Below are positions 1 through 11,320 of a stretch of DNA of 64,000 bases, one piece after another. Position 1 is the stretch's first letter. Each line of letters opens with the position of its first letter. Under the pieces are notes generated by a model. That model searched no databases, had not been told where the DNA came from, and saw only the letters and a program-made list of their open reading frames with translations. The translations under genes and the position numbers were made by a program. This DNA is from Adiantum capillus-veneris (Eukaryota > Streptophyta > Polypodiopsida > Polypodiales > Pteridaceae): NCBI GenBank assembly GCA_014529385.2, contig CM043963.1:96412912-96476911 (forward strand), in the 5' to 3' direction.

Positions 1-858
1 CTAGCTTTTCAAGATCGTCTATTCTTGAAGAGGGCTCATGTCCTGTCCATTCCAAGCGTTTCACTAGTTGTAGATTTGGAATTAAAAACTCTATGGGTAA
101 TATAGCATTTAGGCCAAACACCATGTTGTACGATGTTGTTCCTATTGATGTTTTGTATGCTACCCTATATGCCCATAGTGTTGAGTGTAACTTCTGATCC
201 CAGTCTGTCCTTGACTTTGATACAATTTTAGTGAGAACCGTGCATAGTATTTTATTTGTGGCCTCAGCTTGTCCATTTGCCTGTGGATGATATGGAGCAG
301 ATTTTCTATGTATGACCATGAATTCCTCTAGCAGATATTCAATGACTTCATTAAGAAAATGTGTTCCTCGATCAACTGACAATTTCTATTGGTAATCCGT
401 ATCGTACAAAGACATTCTCATACAAAAATTGTGTAATGGTTCTTGCGTCTGCTTTTTGTGTTGCCTTGGTTTCCGCCCATTTTGTGAGATAGTCCGTAGC
501 CACAATGATATATTGGGCATGGGCGCGATATGCACGGGGTGAAATAGGCCCCACAAATTCAATGCCCCATTTTGCAAATGCCCTTGCTCCCATCATTGGC
601 CGTAGTGGCATCTCATCTCTCTTTTCGGCACCTTGGTGCGCTGACATGCGTCACAACGCTTTACAAACTCCTCAGCATCCATATGTAATGTAGGCCACCA
701 TATGCCTGCAGTTAAAGACAACTTTTGCCGTCTTATCGCGCCTGAAAAATGGCCTCCACTTATTCCTCCATGTGCGTGTTCTAGAATCAGCAGGTATTCA
801 CTTTCACTTGCAGAGATTCTAAGTTGATTGTCCTTTCCTCGCTTATAGAGTTCGTTCC
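1..858 (-). pseudogene. Integrase fragment of Tat-like Ty3 element E0 (runs off left edge)
   Basis: This is a degraded Ty3/gypsy integrase read on the minus strand. Around 690-800 it carries an H2C2 zinc module of the E1 type (H-G-G-x-x-G-G-H, then C-x2-C before QRTK). The catalytic core lies at about 372-647, with the stretch KWGIEFVGPISP (here E-F-V where E1 has D-Y-V) and YGLPIEIVS just ahead of the second Asp. The lower end (1-300) matches the integrase region upstream of the C-terminal domain and continues beyond the window. The closest relative is the E1 integrase at 29409-31757, to which it aligns along its whole length with many substitutions. Stops and frameshifts make it non-functional. 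I infer an old copy of a family close to E1. Confidence 0.88.
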
Positions 859-1786
859 CAATTAAATTCTAGCCGCAAGCCTCCAGCCCTATAGCCCTTT
901 TCCGTGCTCTTGTTATGTTTTCAGGAAACGTCCTTGTGGTGAATAAATCAATGATATATTGACTCCATGCAGGTGCAATGTTTACCTGAAACAATGTCGC
1001 GTGATCCACTGGTCGTTTGGCACTACATATAGTATAATTGTTAACATAAGCATGTGTGTCAGCATACATAGTTGGCCAATAAATCCCTAATTGTTTCAGT
1101 CTCTGGTGTGTTTTCATTGTTGAACAATGAAATGCACAATCCTGGACGTGTGCTTCTTCAAGATAACACTCAAATTCCTCCAGATTTATATATAATCGTA
1201 GAATCTGGTTCGATCCTAGATGATATAGCCATCCTGCAATCAACTGGAAGTTTTTTGTTTGTCGAATTGTTTGCTATTTGGATTTTTCTTCCCTGTTATC
1301 AAACCTACCTCCAAAGGAAAGAATGCTAACAATTTCCTGAGACCATTTGGATATCATTTCAATATTGAAAAGATAAGCGTCAGGTATGTCATCATCTACT
1401 CCTTCAGGAGCTTCCCCGTTTTGTAGCCTTGAAAGATGATCCACCCGTAGATGTGTTTTACCCTTTTTGACCACCACTGTGAAATCAAACTCTACCAATA
1501 TAATAAAATAGCGTACAATTCTCCCGTATTGCATGGTTTATTTACCAGATACAAAAGAGCTTGATGATCTCTGAAGAACAAAAATTTTTTTGCGAGCAAA
1601 TAATACCGAAAATTTCTTTACAGCATAAATCATTCCTAACCCCTCTCTTTCAGTGGTTGTGTAGTTCTTTTCTGCACTATTTAACTATCTGCTTGCATAA
1701 CAAACTGGGAAATCCATTGTTCCGTCTCCAGGTTGAGCCAGAATACTCCCGATTGCATATGCAGATGCATCAATGTGAACATGGAA
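859..1786 (-). pseudogene. RNase H and first H2C2 module of Tat-like element E0
   Basis: Read on the minus strand, 1274-1786 encodes a retroviral-type RNase H (HVHIDASAYAIG, the TTEREGLG region, DHQALLYLVNKPC, then KKGKTHLRVDHLSRLQNG), closely matching E1 at 31863-33062. The 869-1243 part encodes an extra zinc module, AHVQDCAFH followed by LGIYWPTM and ending in one Cys. The first Cys of the expected C-x2-C is Tyr here, consistent with a single G-to-A change. A second H2C2 module follows in the adjoining integrase fragment, so E0 shares the duplicated zinc-module layout of E1. Frameshifts and stops are present. The upstream end is an abrupt join to chromovirus RT near 1786. Confidence 0.87.
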
Positions 1787-1792
1787 GGTAAG
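1780..1792 (-). other. Chimeric RT/RNase H junction between two Ty3 lineages
   Basis: Reading the minus strand, chromovirus RT proceeds through KIDLKSG and GHYKFIVLP. Instead of the usual FGL-TNAPATFQ continuation, the next bases encode HVHIDASAYAIG, the RNase H start of the Tat-like E0. The two halves are one base out of frame. About 250 residues of RT palm/thumb and connection expected in either lineage are missing. A template switch during reverse transcription, or a deletion between two nested elements, would both give this; I cannot tell them apart. Confidence 0.75.
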
Positions 1793-2235
1793 ACAATAAA
1801 CTTATAATGACCAGACTGGGTATGAAATGCAGTTCTAAAAATACCGTTAGGGTGCATACGAATCTGATGTTAACCTGATTTCAAGTCAATTTTGCTAAAC
1901 AGTTTTACTCGTCGTAAGCGATCTAGGAGGTCGTCTATACGTGGGATGGGATAGCAGTTTTTGACAGTGACCTTGTTTAACGCGCGGTAGTCCATGCACA
2001 TGCAAAAGGTGTGGTTTTTCTTTTGGACTAAAAGAACTAGGGCACCAAAAGGGGATGCACTAGGACGGATGAGGCCCTTATCCAGGAGTTCGGTGATTTG
2101 TTTTTGGATTTCTTGTTGGTGCAAGGGACTATGTCTATATGGTGCTCTGTGTGGAGGTTGTGAGCCTTGAAAAATTTCAATTTTATGATCTAATTCACCA
2201 CGAGAGGGTGGGAGGTGAGGGGGGTAATCATCCAC
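1787..2235 (-). pseudogene. Chromovirus reverse transcriptase N-terminal part
   Basis: The minus strand encodes the start of a chromovirus-type RT: a [12 protein letters not shown]-like linker, LDHKIEI, the palindromic-arm region with APYRHSP, the [20 protein letters not shown] block, LLVQKKN, then [10 protein letters not shown] and [10 protein letters not shown], ending KIDLKSG. These are conserved RT blocks 1-3. Translation stays open from 2235 to 1870, then has stops before the chimeric junction. The YxDD catalytic block is absent because the element switches to RNase H of another family. The matching protease and Gag lie directly upstream on the same strand (2470-3976). Confidence 0.9.
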
Positions 2236-2449
2236 AAAGCAATCATTATACTATGAGAGGAAATCATTATGTGTGTGAGAGAGAGACGATTGTGTGTGCT
2301 CCACTTCACTAACAAATATCATGTATGCTTTGTCATCGTTTTGAGTGCACGTTTTGCTTGTGTGTGTGATATCAAGGGAAACATAGCAAGGGATGCATCA
2401 GCAGAAAGTGAAATAGATTTTCCATTGAAAGTGAAATTCATTGTGTGTG

Positions 2450-2760
2450 TGCGATAGTCAATTTGTGGATTATGTTAGTGTCGAAAAGGCATGCCCAAAA
2501 TGATAATCGGTGGATTGCAATGGTGCAATTAAGAAATCACGATGTTTCGTGTAATCACCAATGGTAATTGTGAGAGATTTAATTTCACGTGTGCCATTGT
2601 ACCTAGTACCTGGAAAATCACATTTAACTTTGTATGCACATGGTGTGGTGGTTAAATTCAATTTTCATGCCAATTTTTCAAAAATAAAATCGTGTGAACT
2701 ACCATCATCATGTAAAATAGACACACTTGAATTTTGAATTTTTCCTTTTTGACAGAGCAA
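2450..2760 (-). pseudogene. Degraded retropepsin of the chromovirus
   Basis: The minus strand from about 2740 reads SILHDDGSSHDFIFEKLA, a retropepsin active-site loop in which the usual D-S-G has become D-D-G. After an in-frame stop it continues to a YKVKCDFPG...REIKSLTITIGDY segment and a DFLIAPLQSTDYHFG stretch in place of the usual D-x-ILG flap-end motif. The protease sits between the zinc knuckle of Gag and the RT, as in chromoviruses. The changed catalytic loop and the stops indicate loss of function. Confidence 0.75.
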
Positions 2761-2811
2761 AGCATGAATTGAAATTGGCGTACCTGGTAGGTGAGGTGTT
2801 GTTGCGGCTGT

Positions 2812-3345
2812 TCAATCAGCCATGGCGTCGTCTAGGGGTTTTGATTCATCTTCGATGTTGTGTAGGCGGTTGGCAAGGACCGGGTGGACGGTTGTTGGTG
2901 CATTTGGCCTCAACATGATCGTATTGGAGGCATTTGAAGCACCAAACACGATTGCGATGTGCAAGGGGGTTAGGGTGATAATGTGTGTTTGAAATTTGAG
3001 GTGCAGTGTGTGTGGGTGGAGTGGTTGGATTGTGTTGTGGGCGATGATTATTTTGGTGACGACGAGGAAAAAGGGGTGGACGGTTTTGTTTGTAATTATT
3101 TGTGTGAGGGTTTGAAGTATACTTGTTGAAATTATTACCGTTGCGATTGCGGTTGCGGCTATTGTTACCCCACTGATTGCGAGGTTGAAAATTGGGACGG
3201 TTGGGGTTGCGCGTGTTGCACACTTCATGGACGATAGAGTTGATTTCTTTCTCAGCATCGTAGGCCAAGGATATAGCTTTATAAAGAGACGCCGGTTTAA
3301 GAGAATTGAGTTTTGACTGTATACCGTTGGGAGGACCGTCTTCAT
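2812..3345 (-). pseudogene. Chromovirus Gag, nucleocapsid part with zinc knuckle
   Basis: The minus-strand frame 3268-2846 encodes an Asn/Arg-rich nucleocapsid tail (many N-R-N-R-N repeats, Pro/His-rich spacer) that ends in one CCHC knuckle, CFKCLQYDHVEAKC, with the standard C-x2-C-x4-H-x4-C spacing. An overlapping frame (3345-2812) is mostly a shadow but shows where the reading frame slips. The segment continues the Gag domain at 3350-3976 after a frameshift near 3345. It would bind element RNA during packaging. Confidence 0.88.
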
Positions 3346-3349
3346 ATTT

Positions 3350-3976
3350 TCATTGGAGAGACTCTGCAGGCACTTCTTCTACCATACGGAGGAGTAGAAG
3401 ACGTTCCCAGAAGCGGTGAGTGTAACGAGAGATGGTGTCTTCTTGCATCCAAGAGAATTTGGTCCAAGCATGACGAGCGTCAAGACCAAATTGAGGGGGT
3501 AGGAAGGAATCTTTGACCTGTTGTTGAAAACTGTCCCAAGTTGATGGTCGTTCTGCCGTTTTACGAAGCACGCTCCACCAGAGTAAAGCTTGACCAGAAA
3601 GGTGATCAGTAGAACATTTAATTTTATCTTTTTCAGTGAAAGATTTGCCAACAAAATAATCATCGAATTGAGTTAACCAAGATAGCACTGTTTTACCAAT
3701 TTTGCGACCATCAAACTTGAAAAACGTGAAAGATTTTTGACTTATCTTTGCCTCTTTGCTGGATTGTTGAGCTTCGAATGCAACCTTCAAAATTTTAATC
3801 ATACGTTCATCTTTGTTGTCGTGTTCACGTGCTCGTTTCTGATCATTTGCGGCAAGGCGTTGATTCGGAATGTCTAATTCCTCTTCCAGCAAGAATACTT
3901 GTTGCTCCAAGGTCGGTGCCGGGAGAGGTGAATCACTGGTCCAATCGGAGGGGGCACTGGAGCCGTTTGTCTCCAT
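3350..3976 (-). pseudogene. Chromovirus Gag, capsid part
   Basis: A 208-codon open segment begins at ATG 3976. It has a charged N-terminal coiled stretch (about residues 25-70, LEQQVFLLEEEL) and then the retrotransposon Gag domain, with KFDGRKIGKTVLSWLTQFDDYF, the LSGQALLWW core and the WDSFQQQVKDSFLPP block. These are diagnostic for Ty3 Gag, which assembles the cytoplasmic particle. It ends with a stop at 3350 and is continued in another frame by the zinc-knuckle part. I chose the ATG because it precedes the coiled segment and no Gag similarity is seen upstream. Confidence 0.9.
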
Positions 3977-4690
3977 GATAGGTGGGAAAATTGGTAATTA
4001 CGTTGATTTCCTGCAAATCCCGATCCGGGGTAGAAGGTTTGCAACGAATAAATTCGACTAACCTGATTCCACATTGTGGATATAGAGTAAAAGGGTTCGT
4101 AAGCCCAATGCCAGGTAGTGCGAAGTTCACGGTGGTGTAGGGAAATTGCGACGTTTTTGTCGTAGAAGCGATGAAAACGAGTGGGTTGTTGATGATGTAG
4201 CGGTGCGCAATCAACGTGTTGTTGGTTGTGAATGTGGCATAGCAGAGGAGGCATATGATTGGAGAAGAACGACGAGAATTACCACCCTGTTGGTGGATAG
4301 GTTCGACAAGCTCAGTCTAGGCGAAGAACGGTGATGGCTATCGTTGCGTCTTACTTTGCGAGAGAGATCGACATGTCCCGAGTGTATCTACTTGGGTAGG
4401 GAGATGCGGTCCGTACCATCGACATGTCAAAGATGATGGCGATGTATGGGGGTGTGTGTGTGTATTCTTGCTTAGAGATGGTGAAGAGAACAAAAGCTCT
4501 CTGCGTGATGGCTTACCAAGCTTCTGTTTTTTTTTTAAATTAAATGTGTATGTATTAGGAGAGGGTGAGATGGGAAAAAGTTCTCGCAAGCGACTGTCTT
4601 ATTGGAAAAGTATACCCTAAAAAAAACGAAAAGTCTCCAACGTGAGTGTGTGTGTGTGTAGCCGTTGGTGTGGCTGCCATCTAAAGAGAG
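3977..4690. other. Upstream leader/unassigned region
   Basis: Upstream of the chromovirus Gag in its own direction I find no LTR terminus or convincing tRNA primer site. The stretch contains a GT run (4450-4465) and short open frames with no recognisable domain. It may be the remains of the element leader. Confidence 0.4.
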
Positions 4691-4693
4691 AAA

Positions 4694-5148
4694 TTGTGTG
4701 TAAGCATACGCACAGAGAGAGAGAGAAAAAAAGAAAAGCAATTGGAGAGGGAGAGAGAAAGTGTTGTCAATCTGATGAGAGCTACATGGCGGCTTGACGG
4801 AGGGGGCGGCTGGAAAACTATGACTGAAAGAGAGAGCGATAGTGGGAAAACCACTGCATGGGTGGTTGGTCGAGCGGCCACAAAAGAGAGAGTTAGTGAT
4901 GATGGATGCATGAGATGAAGATAGAGAGAGACAAATATCCAATGGTTGGTATTGCTTGCAGTGATCCCGTGAGGCCGCTATGAAGTCGTTAGGTCTAGTG
5001 GTTGGAGGAGAGAGATATGGGAGGATTTTCTGGTCTTCCAACTGATGAGAAGTGGGGCGGGGTCATTGAATACGAGAGGGCAAGAGAGAGAGAGACAGTG
5101 AAAGAGAGAGAGAGAGAGAGAGAGAGAGTGAAAGTGTGGTCGGCATGC

Positions 5149-5195
<47 letters not shown>
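4694..5195. repeat. GA-rich microsatellite region
   Basis: Long (GA)n runs lie at about 4708-4730, 5082-5128 and 5151-5193, interspersed with purine-rich sequence. They produce apparent Arg/Glu-rich open frames on the plus strand and Ser/Leu-rich frames on the minus strand. I treat those frames as artefacts of the repeat. Confidence 0.9.
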
Positions 5196-5727
5196 TCAGC
5201 TACGTCTGAGTGTTAGAGCCGCCACAGCTAAAGGTGAGGGTGAGGTCCAAGTGAACTGGGAGAGGGGAGAAGTAGGTAAGCTATATAAAAAAATATCAAT
5301 GCCGTAGGAGTAGCAGGGCAGTGGTTGTAGGCTAAAGAGCCGAACGGAGTCGACGGAGGCTAGTCTCCAGGTTGCGTACGGTCGGCAGGGCCTGCTAAGC
5401 CCTCTGCAGGTGGAATGGCGCCCCCAGCAGCACATGAGGTTGGTGCAGCACAAAGACAAAGGAGGAGAGGAGACGACGAAAAGCGTCTGAGGGTCATTCT
5501 CACTAGATGAAGTGCGATGGCTTCTTCTCAGATTCATTATATTAGGGTCTATAAAAACTGCTTTAGTGTTTACTTCTGAGTCGATTGCCCTCTCAAATAA
5601 ATTTTATTTATTTATTTATTTATTACTAGATCATGAAGATCCTTCAGTTATCTACATTTTGTACAATATCTCCTTGTTACTGGAAATGTATTTGAAGATT
5701 ATTCATTTAGCATGATTCCTTTACTTT
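5196..5727. other. No supported feature
   Basis: Between the GA repeats and the inverted end at 5728 there is a moderately GC-rich stretch (5310-5520) and a short ATTT repeat (5600-5622). I see no coding domain, LTR end or RNA gene. Confidence 0.5.
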
Positions 5728-7969
5728 CATTAGGAAAAATATGAACCCTCTAGGGGCCCTTTGGGATTAAGGTTAATTAGAGGCCAGCCAATAGGAAGAG
5801 GGTGGTGGACACACTCTATACCCTCAAAAAAGTAGGGGGACAAGGTAGCCTTACACCTCTTAATGGCCTCTTACCTAGTGAGAAGGTAAGGGAGGTGGCT
5901 AGGGGAAAGGGAGGGGGGGGGGGGACCACTTTGACCTTTTTTCCCCCACTTTTTGGCCCGGATTTAAAAATACACTAAAAATTTCAAAATTTCAAAAAAT
6001 TTCAAATTTCAAGTTTTCCCTCCTTAAAAGGTCCCTTAACCTATTTCATGGTAAAAAAAGTATTTTTGACCTCCAAAAGTAAAAAACGTGCACTAAAAAA
6101 TTCCAAAAAAATAATTTTTTTCAAAAAATTTCAAAACATCATTTTCCACCCTCCAAAGTCTTTCCAAACCTATTCTATAGCTAAAAGTGATTTTCTCTCT
6201 CTACAAACCCTTTTCCAAGCTCTCCATGGCTGCAACAACCACATGCACCCCCTATAGTCCAACATTATCGCTCTACTAGCTTTCTCCCATCTCCATTGTA
6301 GCACCAAGCAAGCTTCTTCCCCATCTCTTCCCCTTGTCCACCACATAGTTCCACACCAAGCTAGCTCCTCTCCCTTCTCTCACCTCCATTACAGCATGAA
6401 ACAAGATTCTCCTCCTTCTACTTTCATTCACTCGCACTACATGAAAACCTCTACTCCCGAAGGTGGAAAAAGCATCAACTCACATGACTTGCATACCACA
6501 AGAACAGGAGGTGTGAATAGTGCATGGGCATTGCAAGGATTCATCTCCAACATAAAGATAGAATGGTGAGAAAACTACCCTTGTAGCTTACATTCAGAGC
6601 TTAAGATCATCTCCATCTTTAAGTTTATCATGCTGGAGGGAATTAACCTCTTTATGGCTTTCAATGTTTAGGCTTCACACCTCATAACATTGGGTGGTGC
6701 TATTTTGTTGATGGCTTTGGTGCGCCATCTATAGTTTTGTAGCATGTGATTGAGTCTCACAATGTAAGTAAGTTGTGTTATCTATGGAGAGTCATCAAAG
6801 ATTTTTTTAATAATTTATTCTTTGTATAGTTGTCATTAGATTATTAGAATGATATCATTTTGTACTTTATAACTTTGTGCTCACATAATCTGTTGTTTAC
6901 TTACAGAGTCAACTTGTTTTGAGAGGACATGAGCAAGCAACCATGTGTAGAGATGGAAATCACCCTATTTTTGTTCCGTGAGGAACCTTTCACTACCGTG
7001 TTAAAAGATTTTGATAAGAATAGTAGGATTTTTGTAGAATCTTGAACCAATAGGTACTCTCTAGGAGCTCTTAGAAAAGCCATCCCTATAGTACTACTAT
7101 CTTCCCTAGTGTCATAGACACACAAATACTCGTGTATATGAATCTCTAGATGAGAAAGACAAATACTTGTAAGAGAAGCCTAACAACAACAACATTGTCT
7201 CCATTTGTAATTATTTTTATGAGGCTAGATTCCTCTATAAATGCAATATAAATATTTCTTTTTGTTAAATGGTGTCGCACTGAGTGAGAGTATTTTATTT
7301 AGATTACTGGAGTTTCATACAGATTTGAGAAATATTGTTGATTTTTTTGGATATTCTGATTTGTCTGTAAGATGTTTGAAGTTTCAAGTCTTAATCATTC
7401 CACCATGAAGAAATTCATGCAATATTTTGATTTCAGTTTAATCACTAATGGTTATTCTTATTAAGTGGATCATAACCTTTGTCAAGATGTCCTCATTTGG
7501 GGATGTTGAATATATATCAATAGCAACATTTCAAAAGTTGAGAAAGCTAAATTCTTGCTTTCCAAAATGTTATTGTTTCCATACTATTCCTATGCCAAGC
7601 TTGACTTAGAGAAATGACAACTTGAGATGGAGGTGTAGATATATAGGGGTGAATTATTATTGATTCTTGTTTCATCATATATATTATAAAGCCTTTGAGT
7701 TTCCACCTTTTTGAGTAGTGTTGACAAGTTTTTGGTATCAAACCTTCTTAAATATCCCTATTCATTCGCTATTGGTAGCTATTTATTTGGTATTGTTAAA
7801 GATCATACCAATAGCTATCACCTTGTGAACTTAATTGTTGAATTGCGGATTTGATTTTTACTATGTAGCTCATTTGGATAGAGAAAGTATAAACATAAAT
7901 TATAGATACATGCTAATCAAGAAACCTTTGGTCGGATACTATAACAATAGGGGTCACATGTGGTTTTAA

Positions 7970-8460
7970 ATACCAAAGAAATGGCTTAACCAAAACATTT
8001 CCAAGAACACGAGGTGAACACAAGGAAGTAAAAATTGGCTCCTTGTTTGGTTGATTTCTAGTGCTAAATGTTCTGAGTGCACAAAATTTGTGAGGCCTTT
8101 GACCTTGCGAGTTCACTAAAGTATATGTAACATAGCACATGTGTTCAACAGAAGGGAATTTATATTCTTGTAAAGTTACAGAAACATGTGTAGGTAAGGC
8201 CTATAAGGGCTACTTTCAATCCATTGTGGTGAACGGACATGATATAGGAAAATTTGACATAGTGAATACTCCGGACATCAAACACTACAACTCTATCTCA
8301 TGGCCATACATTAAAACAAAGCCCCTATTTGTCATTTTGAAGCCCCAGAGACCCTCAACAAGAGGGACCACAACGGCGCGTAGAATGCCCATCCAGGCAC
8401 AAATAGGGACCAAGATATTTCCAAGAACAGGGGATGGACACAAGGAAGTAAAAAATGGTT
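7970..8460. repeat. Degenerate duplicate segments related to the palindrome array
   Basis: Two similar blocks, 8000-8037 and 8410-8455, share a fragment containing CCAAGAACA...GGACACAAGGAAGTAAAAA. The segment 8290-8400 resembles the left half only of the palindromes further right (TTGTCATTTT, CCCTCAACAAGAGGG, GGCGCG). I infer older, half-length relatives of the 8570-9313 units. Confidence 0.6.
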
Positions 8461-8569
8461 GATAAGCATGATACAAGGTTTAGGTATCTGCCATTTGGGG
8501 GGGGGGGAGGGGTTGCTATGAACACATTAAACTGCCCAGTTCTATCTCATGGACATGCATTAAAAAAAG

Positions 8570-8724
8570 CTTGTACTTGTCATTTTAGGGGCCCAGGGAC
8601 CCTCAACAAGAGGGGCCACAAGGGCGCGCAAACTGGCCATCCAAAAATTTTGGATGGCTGATTTGCGCGCCCTTGTGGCCCCTCATGTTGAGGGTCCCTG
8701 GGGCCCTAAAATGACAAGTACAAG
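8570..8724. repeat. Long palindrome A (155 bp)
   Basis: Near-perfect inverted repeat centred at about 8647 on CCAAAAATTTTGG. The arms are about 75 bases, running from CTTGTACTTGTCATTTTAGG to its reverse complement at 8705-8724, with few mismatches (AACAAG against CATGTT, AACTGG against CTGATT). A transcript would fold into a long, almost unbroken hairpin. Confidence 0.95.
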
Positions 8725-8774
8725 ATTTATTTTTATGCATGGCATGATACAATGTTTAGCTATTTGCCATTGTT

Positions 8775-8799
8775 GGGGGGGGGGGGGGGGGGGGGGGGG
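8775..8799. repeat. Poly-G tract between palindromes A and B
   Basis: An uninterrupted run of 25 G on the plus strand, at the same position relative to its palindrome as the tracts at 8497-8512 and 9065-9100. Homopolymer length is error-prone in assemblies, so the exact count is uncertain. Confidence 0.85.
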
Positions 8800-8861
8800 A
8801 GTTTGCTATGAATACATCAATTTGGCCAATTCTATCTCATGGCTATGCATCAAAAAAAGCC

Positions 8862-9013
8862 TGTACTTGTCATTTTAGGGCCCCAGGGACCCTCAACATG
8901 AGGGGCCACAAGGGCGCGCAAATCAGCCATCCAAAAAATTTTGGATGGCTGATTTGCGCGCCCTTGTGGCCCCTCATGTTGAGGGTCCCTGGGGCCCTAA
9001 AATGACAAGTACA
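8862..9013. repeat. Long palindrome B (152 bp)
   Basis: Second tandem copy, centred at about 8937 on CCAAAAAATTTTGG. The arms of about 75 bases look essentially perfect: TGTACTTGTCATTTTAGGGC pairs with its complement, and both arms carry GGGCGCGCAAATC. It lies 292 bp after copy A and includes the same flanking sequence (ATGCATGGCATGATACAATG) before a poly-G run. Confidence 0.95.
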
Positions 9014-9064
9014 AGATTTATTTTTATGCATGGCATGATACAATGTTTAGCTATTTGCCATTGT

Positions 9065-9100
9065 GGGGGGGCGGGGGGGGGGGGGGGGGGGGGGGGGGGG
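9065..9100. repeat. Poly-G tract between palindromes B and C
   Basis: Seven G, one C, then 28 G on the plus strand. With the neighbouring tracts it forms part of the ~300-bp repeat unit. The sequence could form G-quadruplexes, and its length may vary. Confidence 0.85.
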
Positions 9101-9162
9101 AGTTTGCTATGAATACATCAATTTGCCCAATTCTATCTCATGGCTATGCATCAAAAAAATCA

Positions 9163-9313
9163 TGTACTTGTCATTTTAGGGCCCCAGGGACCCTCAACAT
9201 GAGGGGCCACAAGGGCGCGCAAATCAGCCATCCAAAATTTTTGGATGGCTGATTTGCGCGCCCTTGTGGCCCCTCATGTTGAGGGTCCCTGGGGCCCTAA
9301 AATGACAAGTACA
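9163..9313. repeat. Long palindrome C (151 bp)
   Basis: Third tandem copy, 301 bp after copy B, centred at about 9238, with arms nearly identical to those of B. It is followed by TTTATTTTTCTGCATGG and then a T-run at 9354-9371, where the tandem array ends. Confidence 0.95.
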
Positions 9314-9371
9314 GGCTTTATTTTTCTGCATGGTCATAATTCAAGTGGTCAGTTTTTTTTTTTTTTTTTAA

Positions 9372-11040
9372 GTGTTGGCCTTTTAGGCTGTTTTCAAGAG
9401 CTTCTAGTGTTCAATTGGCTCTGAATCTGTCTGGGCTTGTCTCACATAAATTTGTTTATCTCGTCGCGCTCTTCGACTATTGTGTGATGCAAAAAAATCA
9501 TATCCTACTCGGATTTTCCAAAAATCAACGTGCAAGTTGGCAATTTCTTAAAAAATGATGTAAAACAGACATTTCTTACTTTTTCCTTAATCTACGGGCT
9601 CGAACGGGCATTAAAACCATGGAATCTGAAAATACTCAGAGAACCAATGTTTTTTATTGTGTTAAGGATTGCATTTCCTACATACAAAACTTTCTCAAAA
9701 TCTCACCCTAACACCTTCAAAAGTGGCTTCCAAGAAGTGCCCTCGATCAAAAATTGAAACTGAAGGAAAACAATCAGAATGAACTCATAGACTGTGTACA
9801 AACTTTAAAATAACCAAGATTTCCTTTAAAAAAAAGTTATTGCTAAAAATTTGAAAATAGAACACCCTTAGACTTCCCACAATGATAGAAATCAAAAGGT
9901 TCAAGGAGAGGTCTGGTGTCACAAGTGCATGGTAGGAATCTAATCAAGGCTTATTCCATCAAGATCTCTTATACTTTATTATGTCTTCTCATGTACAATC
10001 TTACCAAACAAAAACAAACTTACACTTTAAATGACTACAAATTTTATTTAACTTATCAAACAATCTAAAATATGGTAGACCTAGAGTGCTCTTACACATC
10101 AACAAACAAAAAAGTCCAAATTTCTTCTCATTAACTTTGATAAACATACATCTGTGAACACTTTACAAGGAGTAGTGTGGTCATAGTTCTTACATCCATT
10201 CCATGACATGGTATGCTCCTGGGGTGACCTATCACATAAAAATATCTTTGGTAGGAGTGCCCTCATGTTAGAAAAGAGTGTGTTGCTGCTGATGAAAAGT
10301 TTTTGCATTGTCCTACTAGGGATCTCTTCATGTCAGCATAATGATTTTTGGTGTAGTGGGAGCCACATTGCCGCTGAGGAGATCTTTGTGCCACCGTAAA
10401 AGCTTCATGTTATGCCAGTTCCTTAAGCCGTTCTTGCAAACAACGCCACTCAACTAGCATAGCAAGAGGTCACCTTGTAACAAAAACATGTATGAATTCA
10501 ACATTTGCAAGCTATATAATGAAGACACTTGTTAAGTATATGTTGTAAAAATTTGCAAGTATTTCTATCTAACTGGGAATAAACAATATAAAAATATACA
10601 TTAGGATGAGACTACCACCCCTAATAAGCATGGATTTGAAGCACCTACCTGCAAGATGTAACAAAGAAGACTGTTTTAGAGGAAAAGTGGTGACACTTGG
10701 CCTCTCTAACCTGCAGCCTTTCACTATTTGTGCATAAAAGCAACCTTTGTGCCAAGCACTACAAAACAAGTAGAGGCAACACCTTAGACTTCAAAGTTTA
10801 TGATAAGAAGAACACAATCAAAAGTAAGAAGTATATTGTTACCTTGCATAAAGGGGTGTTTTATTCAAATATGTGATGGTATGGGCAAGATATTGAAGAA
10901 TCGTCAACATTCATCTCACCGATGCTACGACGTTCCTGGGATGACCTCTGCTCACCCTCACGTGCGGCCTTCGATGCAAACGTTGCGAACAAGCAAATAT
11001 GTATGCATACGATTTGTGATGTCCTTGAGCACCATGGTAG
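9372..11040. other. No supported feature
   Basis: About 1.7 kb of low-complexity-poor, AT-rich sequence with only short open frames lacking recognisable motifs. I see no RNA gene, LTR or coding domain. Confidence 0.5.
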
Positions 11041-11055
11041 TTGTTGCATGAGGAA

Positions 11056-11320
11056 GCAAAGGATGAAAAGAGAGAGGGGGGAGGGAGAGAGATGAACATG
11101 GGAGAAGACAAGGGGGTAGTGGGGGAGAGAGAGAGAGAGAGAGAGTGGAGAAGGAGGAGAGAAGGGGGCAGGGTGAGAGAGGGAGGAACATGGGAGGAGA
11201 GAAGGGGACAGTGGGAGAGAGGGAGAGAGGGGAGGAGGAGGAGAGAAGGGGCAGGGAGGGAGAGGAGAGGGAGAAAGGAGGGAGGAGAAAGAGAGAAGAA
11301 AGGTTTTTTTTTTGGGGGGG
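11056..11320. repeat. Purine-rich GGGAGA tract
   Basis: Almost pure purine on the plus strand for about 250 bp, made of irregular GA, GGGA and GGAGGA units and followed by T and G homopolymers. The apparent 102-residue Glu/Arg/Gly frame is a product of this composition. I do not call a gene. Confidence 0.85.

Noticed and set aside
4694-5307. Arg/Glu-rich open frames (plus) and Ser/Leu-rich frames (minus)
   Set aside because: They are translations of GA microsatellites; both strands and several frames are open for compositional reasons.
8139-9252. Several similar small open frames with His/Gly-rich sequence
   Set aside because: They repeat because the DNA palindromes repeat; the poly-G run codes for Gly and the arms are non-coding inverted repeats.
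8479-9371. CRISPR-like array
   Set aside because: There are repeated units, but they are long palindromes without variable spacers of uniform size, and the context is a eukaryotic nuclear genome.
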